Positions 39,344 to 47,559 of a DNA stretch of 64,000 nucleotides are shown here, one piece after another. Position 1 is the first letter of the stretch, and each line of letters opens with the position of its first letter. The stretch covers positions 1 to 64,000 of the forward strand of contig DDTH01000019.1 of NCBI GenBank assembly GCA_002344055.1, read 5' to 3'. Position numbers and translations under genes: made by a program. The DNA is from Sphingomonadales bacterium UBA2369 (GTDB lineage Bacteria; Pseudomonadota; Alphaproteobacteria; Sphingomonadales; Sphingomonadaceae). The notes below the pieces were generated by a model, which saw only the letters and a program-made list of their open reading frames with translations, made no database searches and had not been told where the DNA came from.

Positions 39344-39614
39344 ACGGCGCGATCCCGTCCCCAAGTAGGAGACAGATAGGATTGCGCCTGTCACCCTCTC
39401 CGGATGACGTACCGACTCGCCTTTCCCGCCCGGCGAAAAGCCCGCCGCATCCGCGCGCCAATGCCGCCAAAGGTTCCACCAGGTTTTTCTCCCAGGGGGT
39501 GTGAACCTTCAGCACCTTGGGAACCTTTCGCCACGCGCGCCGGGTCTCCCCTTGCATCCCCTGCCGGGCGCCGAATAAGCTCTCTCCGTACCGATCATTC
39601 CGGGGGATTTTGAC
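39344..39614. other. Noncoding spacer with inverted repeats before the S9 peptidase gene
   Basis: No convincing gene. It contains AAAGGTTCC (39469-39477) and GGAACCTTT (39520-39528), with a further GAACCTTC between them, so it could fold into a hairpin. It also contains ATAGGATTGCGC (39376-39387), which recurs at 50225-50236 ahead of acnA. The peptidase promoter is probably in the last 100 bp. Confidence 0.5.
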
Positions 39615-41597
39615 GTGGGCCTCACCAGAACCTTGCTTGCCGCCGCCTTGCTGACGCTGCCCGTTTTCACCGCTGCGCAGCCGGCCGGTCAGCGCACCGC
39701 CGCCGCACCTGCCGCGCAGCGCTTCCCGCTCACCGCCTTCGCCCGCCTGCCGCAGACGGAGAATCCGCGCATCTCCGCCAACGGCTCGGCGCTGGCCGCC
39801 AAGATCCGCCACGAGGGCGTGCAGGTGCTCGCCATCATTCCGCTCGACGCGTCCGGCGCTCGCCCGGAAGTGATCTATCGCGACGACGACGCCAATTTCG
39901 ACGGCAGCCGCGGCATCCGCGCCGTCAGCTGGAACTGGATCGACGACGATAATCTGCTGATCACGGTCGGCCAGCAATCCAATCTGAATGGCGATACGGT
40001 CGAGGAACGCCGCGTCGTCGCCTATAACCGCCAGACCAAGCGCATCACCCGGCTCGGCTGGCGCGACACGTTCGTGAACGGCGGTAACGTGATCTGGACC
40101 TCGCGTTCCGGCCCACCGCGCATCCTGATCGCCCGCAATGCCGGCGGCCGCGGCTTCGAACGGCTCGGCAATCACGAGGTGATCGAGGTCGATGTGCTGA
40201 CCGGCCGCCACCATGTCGTGATCGCCCCCCGGCGCGGCGTGCAGAGCTGGTTCGCGGACGGCGAGGGCAATGTCCGCCTGGGCTTCGAGCGGGACGGGAC
40301 AGTCGGCAATTTCAAGGCGCTGTACCGGCGCCCCGGCGAGACCAATTTCCGCACGATCATCAATCAGCGGATGGAGCGCTACCGGGATCCGCCGGTGCCG
40401 CTCATCTTCCTGCCGAACGACCGCGCCATCGTGATGAGCCGCCACGAAAACTACAATGCGGTCTACGAGATGGACCTCAACACGATGGAGTTCGTGCGCA
40501 AGGTCTATGGCGTGGACGGCTATGACGTCGGCAACGTCTCCCCGAATTTCGAGCGGAACGGGATCGGCTCGATCGCGGTCGTGGAAGACCGGCTTCGGAT
40601 GAATTATTTCGAGCCCCGGCTGCGCGAGATCCAGGAGATTCTGGACGAGACCTACGGGGCCGGGAACGCGCTGATCGCCTCCGCCGATCATGCGCGCGAA
40701 AATCTCGTGATCCGTGTCGGCGCGCCGAACCAGGCGGGCGGCTTCTATCTCTATTCCACCGAAACGGGCAGCATCCGCCACATCGGCTGGGTCAATAACG
40801 AGCTGCGCGACACCCAGCTCAATCCGGTGCGGACGGTCCGCTACCCATCCCGCGACGGCAAGAGCATCGCCGCGGTGCTGACCCTGCCGCGCGGCCGCGA
40901 CGCCCGCAATCTGCCGCTGATCGTCCTGCCGCATGGCGGCCCCTGGGCGCGCGACGACGAGAGCTTCGACATGTGGGCGCAGCCGCTGGCCGAGATGGGC
41001 TATGCGGTGATCCAGCCCAATTTCCGCGGCTCGTCCGGTTACGGCTATGAATGGGAAGCCGCGTCCGACGGCAATTGGGGCACGCGCATGCAGGACGACC
41101 TGCTCGACGCCATCGCCTATCTGTCGGGCGAAGGCATCGCCGATCGCAGCCGGGTCTGCATCATGGGCTGGTCCTATGGCGGCTATGCGGCCTCGCGCGC
41201 CGCCCAGCGCGACGGCGAGCATTATCGCTGCGCGATCAGCGGCGCGGGCGTGCACGATCTGCCGACCATGGTTGCCTATGACCGCAATTATCTCGGCCGC
41301 TACGGCTCGCAATATCTCGGCAGCGCCGCCTCACGGCTGGTCGACATCTCGCCGGCCCGCTTCGCCAGCCAATTCTCGATGCCGATCCTGGTCGTGCACG
41401 GGGTCCAGGATGCGCGCGTGCCGGTCGCCCAGTCGCGCGGCCTGATCGATCGCCTCCGCGCCGCCGGCAAGGTGGAGGGCCGCGACTTCGTCTATCTGGA
41501 GCAGCCGCAAAACACCCACAATCTGCCGCGCGAGGCCGACCGGATCGAGTTCATGGAAGCGGTGCAGCGGTTCCTGGCACGGCATAATCCGGTGTGA
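39615..41597 (+). CDS. S9 family prolyl-oligopeptidase-like peptidase
   Basis: A 660-aa exported serine peptidase starting at GTG, with GGGGGA 9-14 bp upstream. Signal peptide MGLTRTLLAAALLTLPVFTA is followed by a beta-propeller-like region (about 45-410) that gates the active site, and an alpha/beta-hydrolase domain from about 430. Catalytic triad: Ser520 (GWSYGGYA), Asp599 (VQDARVP) and His635 (NTHNLPRE). LPHGGPWARD forms the oxyanion region. It belongs to the acylaminoacyl/dipeptidyl-peptidase group that trims peptides in the periplasm; exact specificity is not visible. Confidence 0.93.
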   Translation: MGLTRTLLAAALLTLPVFTAAQPAGQRTAAAPAAQRFPLTAFARLPQTENPRISANGSALAAKIRHEGVQVLAIIPLDASGARPEVIYRDDDANFDGSRGIRAVSWNWIDDDNLLITVGQQSNLNGDTVEERRVVAYNRQTKRITRLGWRDTFVNGGNVIWTSRSGPPRILIARNAGGRGFERLGNHEVIEVDVLTGRHHVVIAPRRGVQSWFADGEGNVRLGFERDGTVGNFKALYRRPGETNFRTIINQRMERYRDPPVPLIFLPNDRAIVMSRHENYNAVYEMDLNTMEFVRKVYGVDGYDVGNVSPNFERNGIGSIAVVEDRLRMNYFEPRLREIQEILDETYGAGNALIASADHARENLVIRVGAPNQAGGFYLYSTETGSIRHIGWVNNELRDTQLNPVRTVRYPSRDGKSIAAVLTLPRGRDARNLPLIVLPHGGPWARDDESFDMWAQPLAEMGYAVIQPNFRGSSGYGYEWEAASDGNWGTRMQDDLLDAIAYLSGEGIADRSRVCIMGWSYGGYAASRAAQRDGEHYRCAISGAGVHDLPTMVAYDRNYLGRYGSQYLGSAASRLVDISPARFASQFSMPILVVHGVQDARVPVAQSRGLIDRLRAAGKVEGRDFVYLEQPQNTHNLPREADRIEFMEAVQRFLARHNPV

Positions 41598-41706
41598 GTC
41601 ATCGGGGCGCCAGGCGGCTGCCCGGCACCCTTCCCTGACGCCCGGCCAGGCGAGGCCAGCTTCCGTTCATCTCCCCGCCGCAACATTACCGGCGGGGAGG
41701 GGATCG

Positions 41707-42930
41707 ATGCGGAACTGGATTTGGCCGGTGCTGTCCATGGCGGCGCTACAGGCCGCCCCCGTCGCGGCGCACGCGCCGGACTGGTGGGGCGAAATGCGCA
41801 CGCTCGCTGCCGTGGCGGCGACCTGCCCGGCGGCGCAACGGCGGGAGTCCTATGCCAATATCGAGCCCCGGCGCGATTCGCTGATCCTGCTGCGGGACTT
41901 GCTCCATGCCGATCCGGCAGCCTGCCCCGGCGCGCCGGAAAACGCCGCGCGCGCCATCTTCCGCCTGCTCGGCGAGCCGGAGGCCGCGGACGCCGACGCC
42001 ACCTTGCTCGGCATGGCGCACGCCGCCGCCGAGCGCGGCCTCGGCAGGCCGCGCGACGAGGCGCTGGCCGACCGGCTCGGCCGTCTGCTCTGGCTTTACG
42101 AGGATCAGCCGCCGGCCCTGACCCGCTGGCCCGAGGCGGCGCGCAGGGCCTGGCTGGAGCAGCCCGCCACCATCGCCCTGCTCGAGGCCCGCGCGGCCCA
42201 GCGCGGCCGCCTGCTGCGCACCCGTATTGTGATCGACCGGCTGGCCGCCCTGCGGCTGCGGCGCGACCTTCCGGGCTACGACCCCGCCCAGGCGCTCGAT
42301 CTGCTCGACGAAAGCGGTCTGCTGATCGGCGACGAGCGGCGCATCGCCTTCAGCCGCCTCGCGACCGATCCCGCTTATGGCCGCCCCGATTATGACCGCG
42401 CCCGCCGCGCCCTGATCCGCTACGGCTCGTTCGGCGAACGGGCGACGCCGCAATTGCGGGCCGAATTGCTCCGCATCGGCCGCCTTGCCGCCGGCCGCGC
42501 ACGCACGCCCGCCGAACGGGCGACCGCGCTGCGCATCCTCTTCCCAGCCGCGATGGACGGCCACGAGGGCGAGGTCGCCGCTCGCGACGCGCTCCTCCGC
42601 CGCATCGGCCGCGCGCCGGTCGTGCCGCTCGCCGCCGCCGACATCGCGCGGATCGAAACCGAAATGCGCCGCGAATTCGCCGTCCGCCTGGGCTATCGCC
42701 GCGAAGGCGATCCCGCCCTCCTGTCGGTGATCCGCGTCCATGCCTTGATCGCGCCGGACGGCCATGTCGCGATGGCGCGGACGATCGGCTCCAGCGGCCT
42801 TGCCCGCCGCGACCGCGCCATCCTCGCCGCCTGGGCCGAGGAGGGCCAGCGCGTCGATCTCTCCGCCACCGCGCGCGGGCGCTGGGTCTGGGTCGATCTG
42901 CCGCCGGTCGATCCCGAACTGCCGCTCTGA
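41707..42930 (+). CDS. Exported protein of unknown function
   Basis: A 407-aa protein with signal peptide MRNWIWPVLSMAALQAAPVAAHA. The body is alpha-helical and very rich in Ala, Arg and Leu (for example AARAIFRLLGEPEAADADAT, RARRALIRYGSFGERATPQL), suggesting a helical-repeat solenoid. The last 100 residues are mixed (IRVHALIAPDGHVAMARTIG, then SSGLARRDRAILAAW), reminiscent of the TonB C-terminal-like fold (VRVLVDPDGRV...SSG...LDRAA), but without certainty. GGGGAGGGGATCG precedes the ATG. Interaction with envelope components is the most one can infer. Confidence 0.72.
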   Translation: MRNWIWPVLSMAALQAAPVAAHAPDWWGEMRTLAAVAATCPAAQRRESYANIEPRRDSLILLRDLLHADPAACPGAPENAARAIFRLLGEPEAADADATLLGMAHAAAERGLGRPRDEALADRLGRLLWLYEDQPPALTRWPEAARRAWLEQPATIALLEARAAQRGRLLRTRIVIDRLAALRLRRDLPGYDPAQALDLLDESGLLIGDERRIAFSRLATDPAYGRPDYDRARRALIRYGSFGERATPQLRAELLRIGRLAAGRARTPAERATALRILFPAAMDGHEGEVAARDALLRRIGRAPVVPLAAADIARIETEMRREFAVRLGYRREGDPALLSVIRVHALIAPDGHVAMARTIGSSGLARRDRAILAAWAEEGQRVDLSATARGRWVWVDLPPVDPELPL

Positions 42931-43005
42931 CCGCGACGGGCCCGCCACTTTTCTTGAACCGACTTTTTCGCTAAACGCGCGCGTCGAAAAACGAGCAGGG
43001 TTTGA

Positions 43006-43254
43006 ATGGCCAAGGAAGAACTTCTCGAAATGCGCGGCTTGGTGGTCGAGCTGCTGCCAAACGCGATGTTTCGCGTCCGCCTGGAAAATGGCCACGAGAT
43101 TCTCGGTCACACCGCCGGCAAGATGCGCAAGAACCGCATCCGCGTGCTGACCGGCGACGAGGTGCTGGTCGAGCTCACTCCCTATGACCTGACCAAGGGC
43201 CGCCTGACCTATCGCTTCATGCCGGGCCGCGGCGGTCCCGGCCCGCAATCCTGA
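43006..43254 (+). CDS. infA: Translation initiation factor IF-1
   Basis: An 82-aa OB-fold protein. AKEELLEMRGLVVELLPNAM, FRVRLENGHEILGHTAGKMR and RVLTGDEVLVELTPYDLTKG are canonical IF-1; it occupies the ribosomal A site during initiation. The C-terminal RGGPGPQS tail is slightly longer than in E. coli. Followed directly by maf, whose apparent CTG start lies in the infA stop codon. Confidence 0.97.
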   Translation: MAKEELLEMRGLVVELLPNAMFRVRLENGHEILGHTAGKMRKNRIRVLTGDEVLVELTPYDLTKGRLTYRFMPGRGGPGPQS

Positions 43255-43835
43255 CGGCCGCCACCGCGCCGCGCCTGATCCTCGCCTCGGCGAGTCCGCG
43301 CCGGCTGGAATTGCTCGCCCGCCTCGGCGTGGTGCCTGACGAGATCGCCCCGGCCGATATCGACGAGAGTCCGTGCAAGGCGGAACTCCCCGCCGTTTAT
43401 GCCCGCCGCATGGCCGCCGAGAAAGCCGCCGCCGCGGCCACGCCGGGCGCGATCGTCATCGCCGCCGACACGGTCGTCGCCGCTGGCCGCCGGATTCTGC
43501 CCAAGACCGAAACCGAAGCCGAGGCACGCGCGTGCCTCAAGCTGCTCTCGGGCCGGCGCCATCGCGTGCTATCCGCCGTCACCGTCACCGACACGACCGG
43601 CCAGGCCCGCCATCGCCTGTCCACCAGCATCGTCACCTTCAAGCGCCTGAGCGAAGACGAACTGGCCGCCTATCTCGCCAGCGGCGAATGGCGCGGCAAG
43701 GCCGGCGGCTACGCCATCCAGGGCCGCGCCGAAGCCCTCGTCCGCGCCCTGCAAGGCAGCCACAGCGCCGTCATGGGTCTCCCCTTGTACGAAACCCGCG
43801 CCCTACTCCGCGCCTCCGGCTGGCCGCTGGACTGA
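43251..43835 (+). CDS. maf: Maf-like nucleoside triphosphate pyrophosphatase, probable CTG start
   Basis: A 194-aa house-cleaning NTP pyrophosphatase. Conserved motifs: LILASASPRRLELLARLG, AADTVVAAGRRILPKTETEA, STSIVTFKRLSEDELAAYLA and GKAGGYAIQGRAE. The ASASPRR motif, which binds phosphate, lies upstream of the first conventional start (TTG 43311). The frame is closed at 43185, and from 43188 to 43310 it contains no ATG, GTG or TTG. CTG at 43251, overlapping the infA TGA (CTGA), gives TAATAPRLILASASPRR, a normal Maf N-terminus, so CTG is taken as start. The alternative is a truncated, probably inactive protein or a sequencing error. Confidence 0.85.
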   Translation: MTAATAPRLILASASPRRLELLARLGVVPDEIAPADIDESPCKAELPAVYARRMAAEKAAAAATPGAIVIAADTVVAAGRRILPKTETEAEARACLKLLSGRRHRVLSAVTVTDTTGQARHRLSTSIVTFKRLSEDELAAYLASGEWRGKAGGYAIQGRAEALVRALQGSHSAVMGLPLYETRALLRASGWPLD

Positions 43836-43914
43836 ATCGATTGGCGCCAGGGAGACGCGCCTTCGCCCGCAAAGCGCAATTGCAGCGGTGCCGGCCGCGT
43901 GACAAGTCGGTGCC

Positions 43915-44820
43915 ATGCCTACGCCGTTCGCGATCTTCTGCGCCGATCCGCTCGACCCGCGCGCTGTCGAGCCGGCATTCGCCGATGAAGCGCAGGCGGC
44001 GCGCGATGCCGGTTTTTCGGTGGTCCGGATCGACCATGACGAGTTGGACCACCGGATCGATCCGATAGCGGCATTGCGGCAAAGCCGGTTCGATGGTGCC
44101 GGTACGGCTGTCTATCGCGGCTGGATGATGAGCATCGAAGCCTATCAGGCCCTTTACGAAGCTTTGCGGGCGCGTTCCATTCTGTTGGCCACCTCTCCAC
44201 GCGAATATGCGGCCTGTCACCATGCGCCCGGTTCCTATCCCGCATTGGCGGAATGGATGCCGAAGACCGTCTGGATCAAACAGGATCGGATCGAGTCCGG
44301 CGAGGCCATTGGCGCGGCCGTGGAGCCATTCGGCCATTCCTCGTTGATCCTGAAGGACTGGGTGAAATCGCAAGCCTCCGGCTATTGGGAAGAGGCGTGC
44401 TTCATCGCTGACGCGGCCGACAGCGGATCCGTGCACCGGACTATCGCCCGCTTCAGAGAGCTACAGGGCGACAGCCTCGTCGGCGGCCTGGTGTTCAAGC
44501 AATATATCCCTCTGCTGCCCGTCGGCGCACCCGCCCATGAGTACCGGGCCTTCATCGTGGATGGCCGCCTCGTGGGCTGCTGGCCCCGCTCGGAGGCGGC
44601 CAACGTCTTGGGTCCGCCTCCGGCCGGATGGCTGGGGCGGATTGCAGCGCAGGTGCCAAGCTCCTTTGCCTCCGCCGACTTCGGTCGTGATGAGGTGGGC
44701 CGCTGGTGGTTGCTGGAAGTGGGCGACGGACAGGTATCGGGCCTGCCGGTCGCCACGGCAGCGGTCCCGCTCTTTCAGGCGCTGGCATCGCGGAGCATGG
44801 AAAACCTCCCTCAGGCTTGA
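43915..44820 (+). CDS. ATP-grasp domain protein (R2K/DUF4343-like)
   Basis: A 301-aa protein of the ATP-grasp superfamily: nucleotide-binding lysines in LILKDWVKSQ (K147, K151), HEYRAFIVDGRLVGCWPRSE (E209, R211), then ADFGRDEVGRWWLLEVGDGQ with D255, E268 and D271 as likely Mg-ATP ligands. This pattern matches the R2K clade (PF14243, formerly DUF4343), proposed by comparative genomics to form amide bonds on peptides in conflict and tagging systems. The N-terminal 100 residues form the pre-ATP-grasp domain. It lies between maf and RNase E/G, a pair otherwise usually adjacent, together with an anchored protein and a CPBP protease. Substrate unknown. Confidence 0.8.
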   Translation: MPTPFAIFCADPLDPRAVEPAFADEAQAARDAGFSVVRIDHDELDHRIDPIAALRQSRFDGAGTAVYRGWMMSIEAYQALYEALRARSILLATSPREYAACHHAPGSYPALAEWMPKTVWIKQDRIESGEAIGAAVEPFGHSSLILKDWVKSQASGYWEEACFIADAADSGSVHRTIARFRELQGDSLVGGLVFKQYIPLLPVGAPAHEYRAFIVDGRLVGCWPRSEAANVLGPPPAGWLGRIAAQVPSSFASADFGRDEVGRWWLLEVGDGQVSGLPVATAAVPLFQALASRSMENLPQA

Positions 44821-44948
44821 GCGCGCGGCTGCTTCGTCATGCCGGCGTCGATGCTGCATGCACCCTTTCCTCCATCGCTACCGCAAGCTTGGTCCCGCAC
44901 GCATTCTGATGTTACACTGTTACATTGCAAGTAAAGCGGGAGGGTGCC

Positions 44949-45572
44949 GTGCGGTGGCTGGCGAGGATTGCAGTATTTGCCGGCATCTTCCTGCTGGGTT
45001 TCCTCGTCGGGCCGCTGGCCTGGGCGCTCGTCACCGCATCTCAGGCGTCGGGCGATCGGCCGGATCGCATGGTCGCGGCCTCCCGGCTGCTGCGCGCCTT
45101 CGACGAACAGCGCGCTATGGAAATCCCCCTGTCCTCCTTCGACGCTGATGTGTTCGCACAGGACTGCGGATACGATCCGGAACAGCTGTTCGGCCCGGAT
45201 CGAGCGCCAGCCGCAGGTCAGAACTGGACCCCTTATGGCGGCTATTTCGATCTGGCCCTTTGGCACGGGGACGAGTTCAGGCGGGAAGTGGAAAGGCGCC
45301 GCATCCACGCACTGGATGACCGTTTTGGCGCGTTCGCTGTCACCTTTCTGGAGCAGTGCATTCGGGCGAGCGCATTCGCCGGCCCGTGCAGCGGGACGGT
45401 CGAGACTGGCCTCGATGCAGCCGGTCTCCTCGACCGACATTCCCTGCCGGACGGACGGCCGGATCAAAGGCGGAGGGGGCAGACGATCTGCGCCTATCTC
45501 GACGGCATTGCCGCACGGCGCTCGCTGCCCCTCGCGCCTCAGACTTCGTTGCCGAGCATCCCGCGGCCGTAG
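44949..45572 (+). CDS. Membrane-anchored protein of unknown function
   Basis: A 207-aa protein. The GTG at 44949 is preferred because GGGAGG is 7-12 bp upstream and the hydrophobic segment begins at residue 4 (LARIAVFAGIFLLGFLVGPL); an in-frame TTG at 44925 is possible. The rest is hydrophilic with four cysteines (AQDCGYDPEQ, LEQCIRASAF, FAGPCSGTVE, QTICAYLDG), consistent with a periplasmic disulfide-bonded domain. No family recognised. Its last 34 bp overlap the convergent CPBP protease gene. TGTTACAC-TGTTACA (44910-44924) lies just upstream. Confidence 0.65.
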   Translation: MRWLARIAVFAGIFLLGFLVGPLAWALVTASQASGDRPDRMVAASRLLRAFDEQRAMEIPLSSFDADVFAQDCGYDPEQLFGPDRAPAAGQNWTPYGGYFDLALWHGDEFRREVERRRIHALDDRFGAFAVTFLEQCIRASAFAGPCSGTVETGLDAAGLLDRHSLPDGRPDQRRRGQTICAYLDGIAARRSLPLAPQTSLPSIPRP

Positions 45573-46135
45573 AGCGTCACCAGCAGATTGTAGGCCGCGT
45601 GCAGGGCGATCGGCGGATAGATAGATCCGCCCTTCCATCGCACCATCGCCAGCAGCACACCCGATCCCGCGATCGAGGCCACGAACCACCATTCATATTG
45701 TACGTGGATCAGGCCCCACAGGATGCTCGGTATAATCGCCGCCGTCCATATGCCCCAACGGCGAAGCAAGGCGGCGAACATGACGCCGCGAAAGAACAGT
45801 TCCTCCCAAAAGGGCCCGAGCAGCACGGAGACAAAAAGTTCCTCACCCAGTGAGAGGTGGTCCAACTCCGCATATGCTTCCGGATCCGCGAGGACCGGCA
45901 GGACCAGCGCAAGTGCCCATTCTACAGTCAGCCACAGAATGAACAGCAATACCCAAGGCTCCGCCCGCCAATAATCGGGACGGGCAAAGCCGAGATCCAG
46001 CCTGGCCCATCTTCCCCACAACAAGGCGATCGTCGTGAACACCGCGAAATCTGCGAGGCTGGCGGCAACTTCCACCCGTGCTCTGCTACGCAGCGGCCGG
46101 CCGCAAGGCAAACGGATGCTGCGCTTGCCACGCAT
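45539..46135 (-). CDS. CPBP family intramembrane metalloprotease
   Basis: A 198-aa membrane protein with about 5-6 helices. The CPBP/Abi active-site motifs are intact: E111-E112-x3-R116 (PFWEELFFRG), H144 (GLIHVQ), and H179 with N183 (ALHAAYNLL). Such glutamic-type intramembrane proteases mature prenylated proteins or bacteriocin-like peptides or give immunity to them. The start is uncertain: ATG 46135 gives a basic N-terminus and no good ribosome-binding site is visible. It is convergent with the anchored-protein gene and shares the islet with the ATP-grasp gene. Confidence 0.82.
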   Translation of the reverse strand: MRGKRSIRLPCGRPLRSRARVEVAASLADFAVFTTIALLWGRWARLDLGFARPDYWRAEPWVLLFILWLTVEWALALVLPVLADPEAYAELDHLSLGEELFVSVLLGPFWEELFFRGVMFAALLRRWGIWTAAIIPSILWGLIHVQYEWWFVASIAGSGVLLAMVRWKGGSIYPPIALHAAYNLLVTLYGRGMLGNEV

Positions 46136-46195
46136 CTTTGGCGCCGCGCAGAAAAGGAAGTGGACCCAACGCCCGGTCCGGGGTGACAAGGCCGC

Positions 46196-47167
46196 ATGAC
46201 AAACGGCTGGCTCTACGAAGAAGGCATAGGCGAAAGCCGCGCGATCCTGATCGAGGGCGGTGAAATCGTCGAGGCAATGATCGAATTGCCCGGCCCGCAC
46301 GGCCCCGGAGCGGTCATCGCGGCGAAGCTCATCAAGGTGCAGCAGCCCGGCCGCCGCGGTCTCGTCCGGCTTGCGGACGGCGCGGAAGCCTTGCTCGCGC
46401 CGATCCCGCCCGGCGTCACCGAAGGCGCGACGCTGAACGTCGAGATTGTCCGCGAGCCGCTCCCCGAAACCGGTCGCCTCAAGCGCGCCAAAGTCCGTCC
46501 CGCCGATGGCCCGCCGCGCCCCGCCCCGAATCTTGCCGAGCGGCTGAACGCCAGGCCTCATCCCGCCACCGGCCCGGACCTGTTCGAACAGGCCGGCTGG
46601 AGCGAACTGATCGAAAGCGCGCTCACCGGCGACATCGCCTTCCCCGGCGGGTCGCTGACTATGAGCCTCACGCCGGCCATGACCCTGTTCGACGTCGATG
46701 GCATACTCGATCCCGCCGCGCTCGCCATCGCCGGGGCGCGCGCGGCGGGGCAGGCGATCCGGCGCTTCGGGCTGGGCGGCTCGATCGGCATCGACCTGCC
46801 TACCCTCGCCGCCAAGGCCGAGCGGCAGGCGGCGGCCGAAGCGCTGGACGCGGTCCTGCCGCAGCCGTTCGAGCGCACCGCCGTCAACGGCTTCGGTTTC
46901 CTGCAGGTCGTCCGCCGCCGCGGCCGGCGCTCGCTCCCCGAAATCCTCCAGGCCGATCCCGTCGGCGCCGCCGCGCGCGCTCTCCTGCGCCGGGCCGAAC
47001 GCGCCGGGCCGGGAGCGCTCACCCTAACCGCTGCGCCCGAGGTGATCGCCTGCATCAGCCCCGAATGGCGCGCGGCGCTGGAACGGCGCACCGGCGGCGC
47101 GCTCGCCTTGCGGGCCGACGCCGCGCTCGCCATATCGGCGGGGCATGTCCACCGCAGCCAAAACTAG
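46196..47167 (+). CDS. rng: Ribonuclease E/G family protein, short form
   Basis: A 323-aa protein matching the short alphaproteobacterial RNase E/G: a compact N-terminal S1-like segment (IAAKLIKVQQPGRRGLVRLA), then the catalytic part with MTLFDVDGILDP and GSIGIDLPTLAAKAERQAAA, whose aspartates correspond to the two Mg-binding Asp of RNase E. It lacks the RNase H-like extension, Zn-link and scaffold tail of full-length RNase E, so it may be a specialised or divergent nuclease. Its end overlaps yacG by 23 bp. The infA-maf-RNase-yacG order supports the assignment. Confidence 0.85.
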   Translation: MTNGWLYEEGIGESRAILIEGGEIVEAMIELPGPHGPGAVIAAKLIKVQQPGRRGLVRLADGAEALLAPIPPGVTEGATLNVEIVREPLPETGRLKRAKVRPADGPPRPAPNLAERLNARPHPATGPDLFEQAGWSELIESALTGDIAFPGGSLTMSLTPAMTLFDVDGILDPAALAIAGARAAGQAIRRFGLGGSIGIDLPTLAAKAERQAAAEALDAVLPQPFERTAVNGFGFLQVVRRRGRRSLPEILQADPVGAAARALLRRAERAGPGALTLTAAPEVIACISPEWRAALERRTGGALALRADAALAISAGHVHRSQN

Positions 47168-47351
47168 ATCCGGCGCCTGCCCGCTCTGCCGCAAGCCGGC
47201 GGCCGAGCAATTCGCGCCCTTCTGCAGCCAGGGCTGCCGCGACCGCGACCTGCTGAACTGGCTCGGCGACGGCTACCGGATCGCCGGGCCGCCCGCCGAT
47301 CCCGATACGCTGGCCGAAACACTGGACAGCAGGCGCGACCCTTCTCTATAG
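47145..47351 (+). CDS. yacG: DNA gyrase inhibitor YacG (zinc-binding)
   Basis: A 68-aa protein with the Cys4 zinc motif C-x2-C-x15-C-x3-C (ACPLCRKPAAEQFAPFCSQG followed by CRDRDLLNWL), diagnostic of YacG/DUF329. In E. coli YacG binds GyrB and blocks its DNA binding. The start lies 23 bp inside the RNase gene. tRNA-Phe follows 26 bp downstream. Confidence 0.93.
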   Translation: MSTAAKTRSGACPLCRKPAAEQFAPFCSQGCRDRDLLNWLGDGYRIAGPPADPDTLAETLDSRRDPSL

Positions 47352-47377
47352 GCGCTCGCTCCCGCTCCGGCGGCGAT

Positions 47378-47453
47378 GCCCAGGTAGCTCAGTTGGTAGA
47401 GCACGTGACTGAAAATCACGGTGTCGGCGGTTCGATCCCGTCCCTGGGCACCA
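47378..47453 (+). tRNA. tRNA-Phe (GAA)
   Basis: A 76-nt cloverleaf: acceptor GCCCAGG paired with CCTGGGC before A-CCA, D-arm AGCTCAGTTGGTAGAGC, anticodon stem CGTGA/TCACG with loop CTGAAAA (anticodon GAA), and T-arm GGCGGTTCGATCCCGTC. CCA is encoded. Phe is read from the GAA anticodon. Confidence 0.98.
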
Positions 47454-47515
47454 TCCTCTGGATGGTGCCCCAACCAGAGTGAGGTTCGAACAGAGTTCGA
47501 ACCGATGCACCATCC
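47447..47515. repeat. Nested inverted and direct repeats at the 3' end of tRNA-Phe
   Basis: GGGCACCATCC-TCT-GGATGGTGCCC is a perfect 11-bp hairpin that includes the tRNA CCA end. It is followed by GGTTCGAAC-AGA-GTTCGAACC (47483-47503), a 9-bp perfect hairpin whose arm copies a tRNA T-loop. GCACCATCCT then recurs at 47506-47515, a direct repeat of 47448-47457. It may be a terminator plus the scar of a past integration. Confidence 0.75.
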
Positions 47516-47559
47516 TTCGCTAAAGCTTTGGCTGGCAAGCCCAGAGACGAGCGCGAAGT

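Noticed and set aside
39404..39613. 69-codon frame before the S9 peptidase
   Set aside because: It lies over inverted repeats and has shadow-like composition (Arg, Pro, Ser); no homologue recognised.
43311..43835. maf starting at TTG 43311
   Set aside because: This start removes the ASASPRR phosphate-binding motif that is clearly encoded in frame just upstream.
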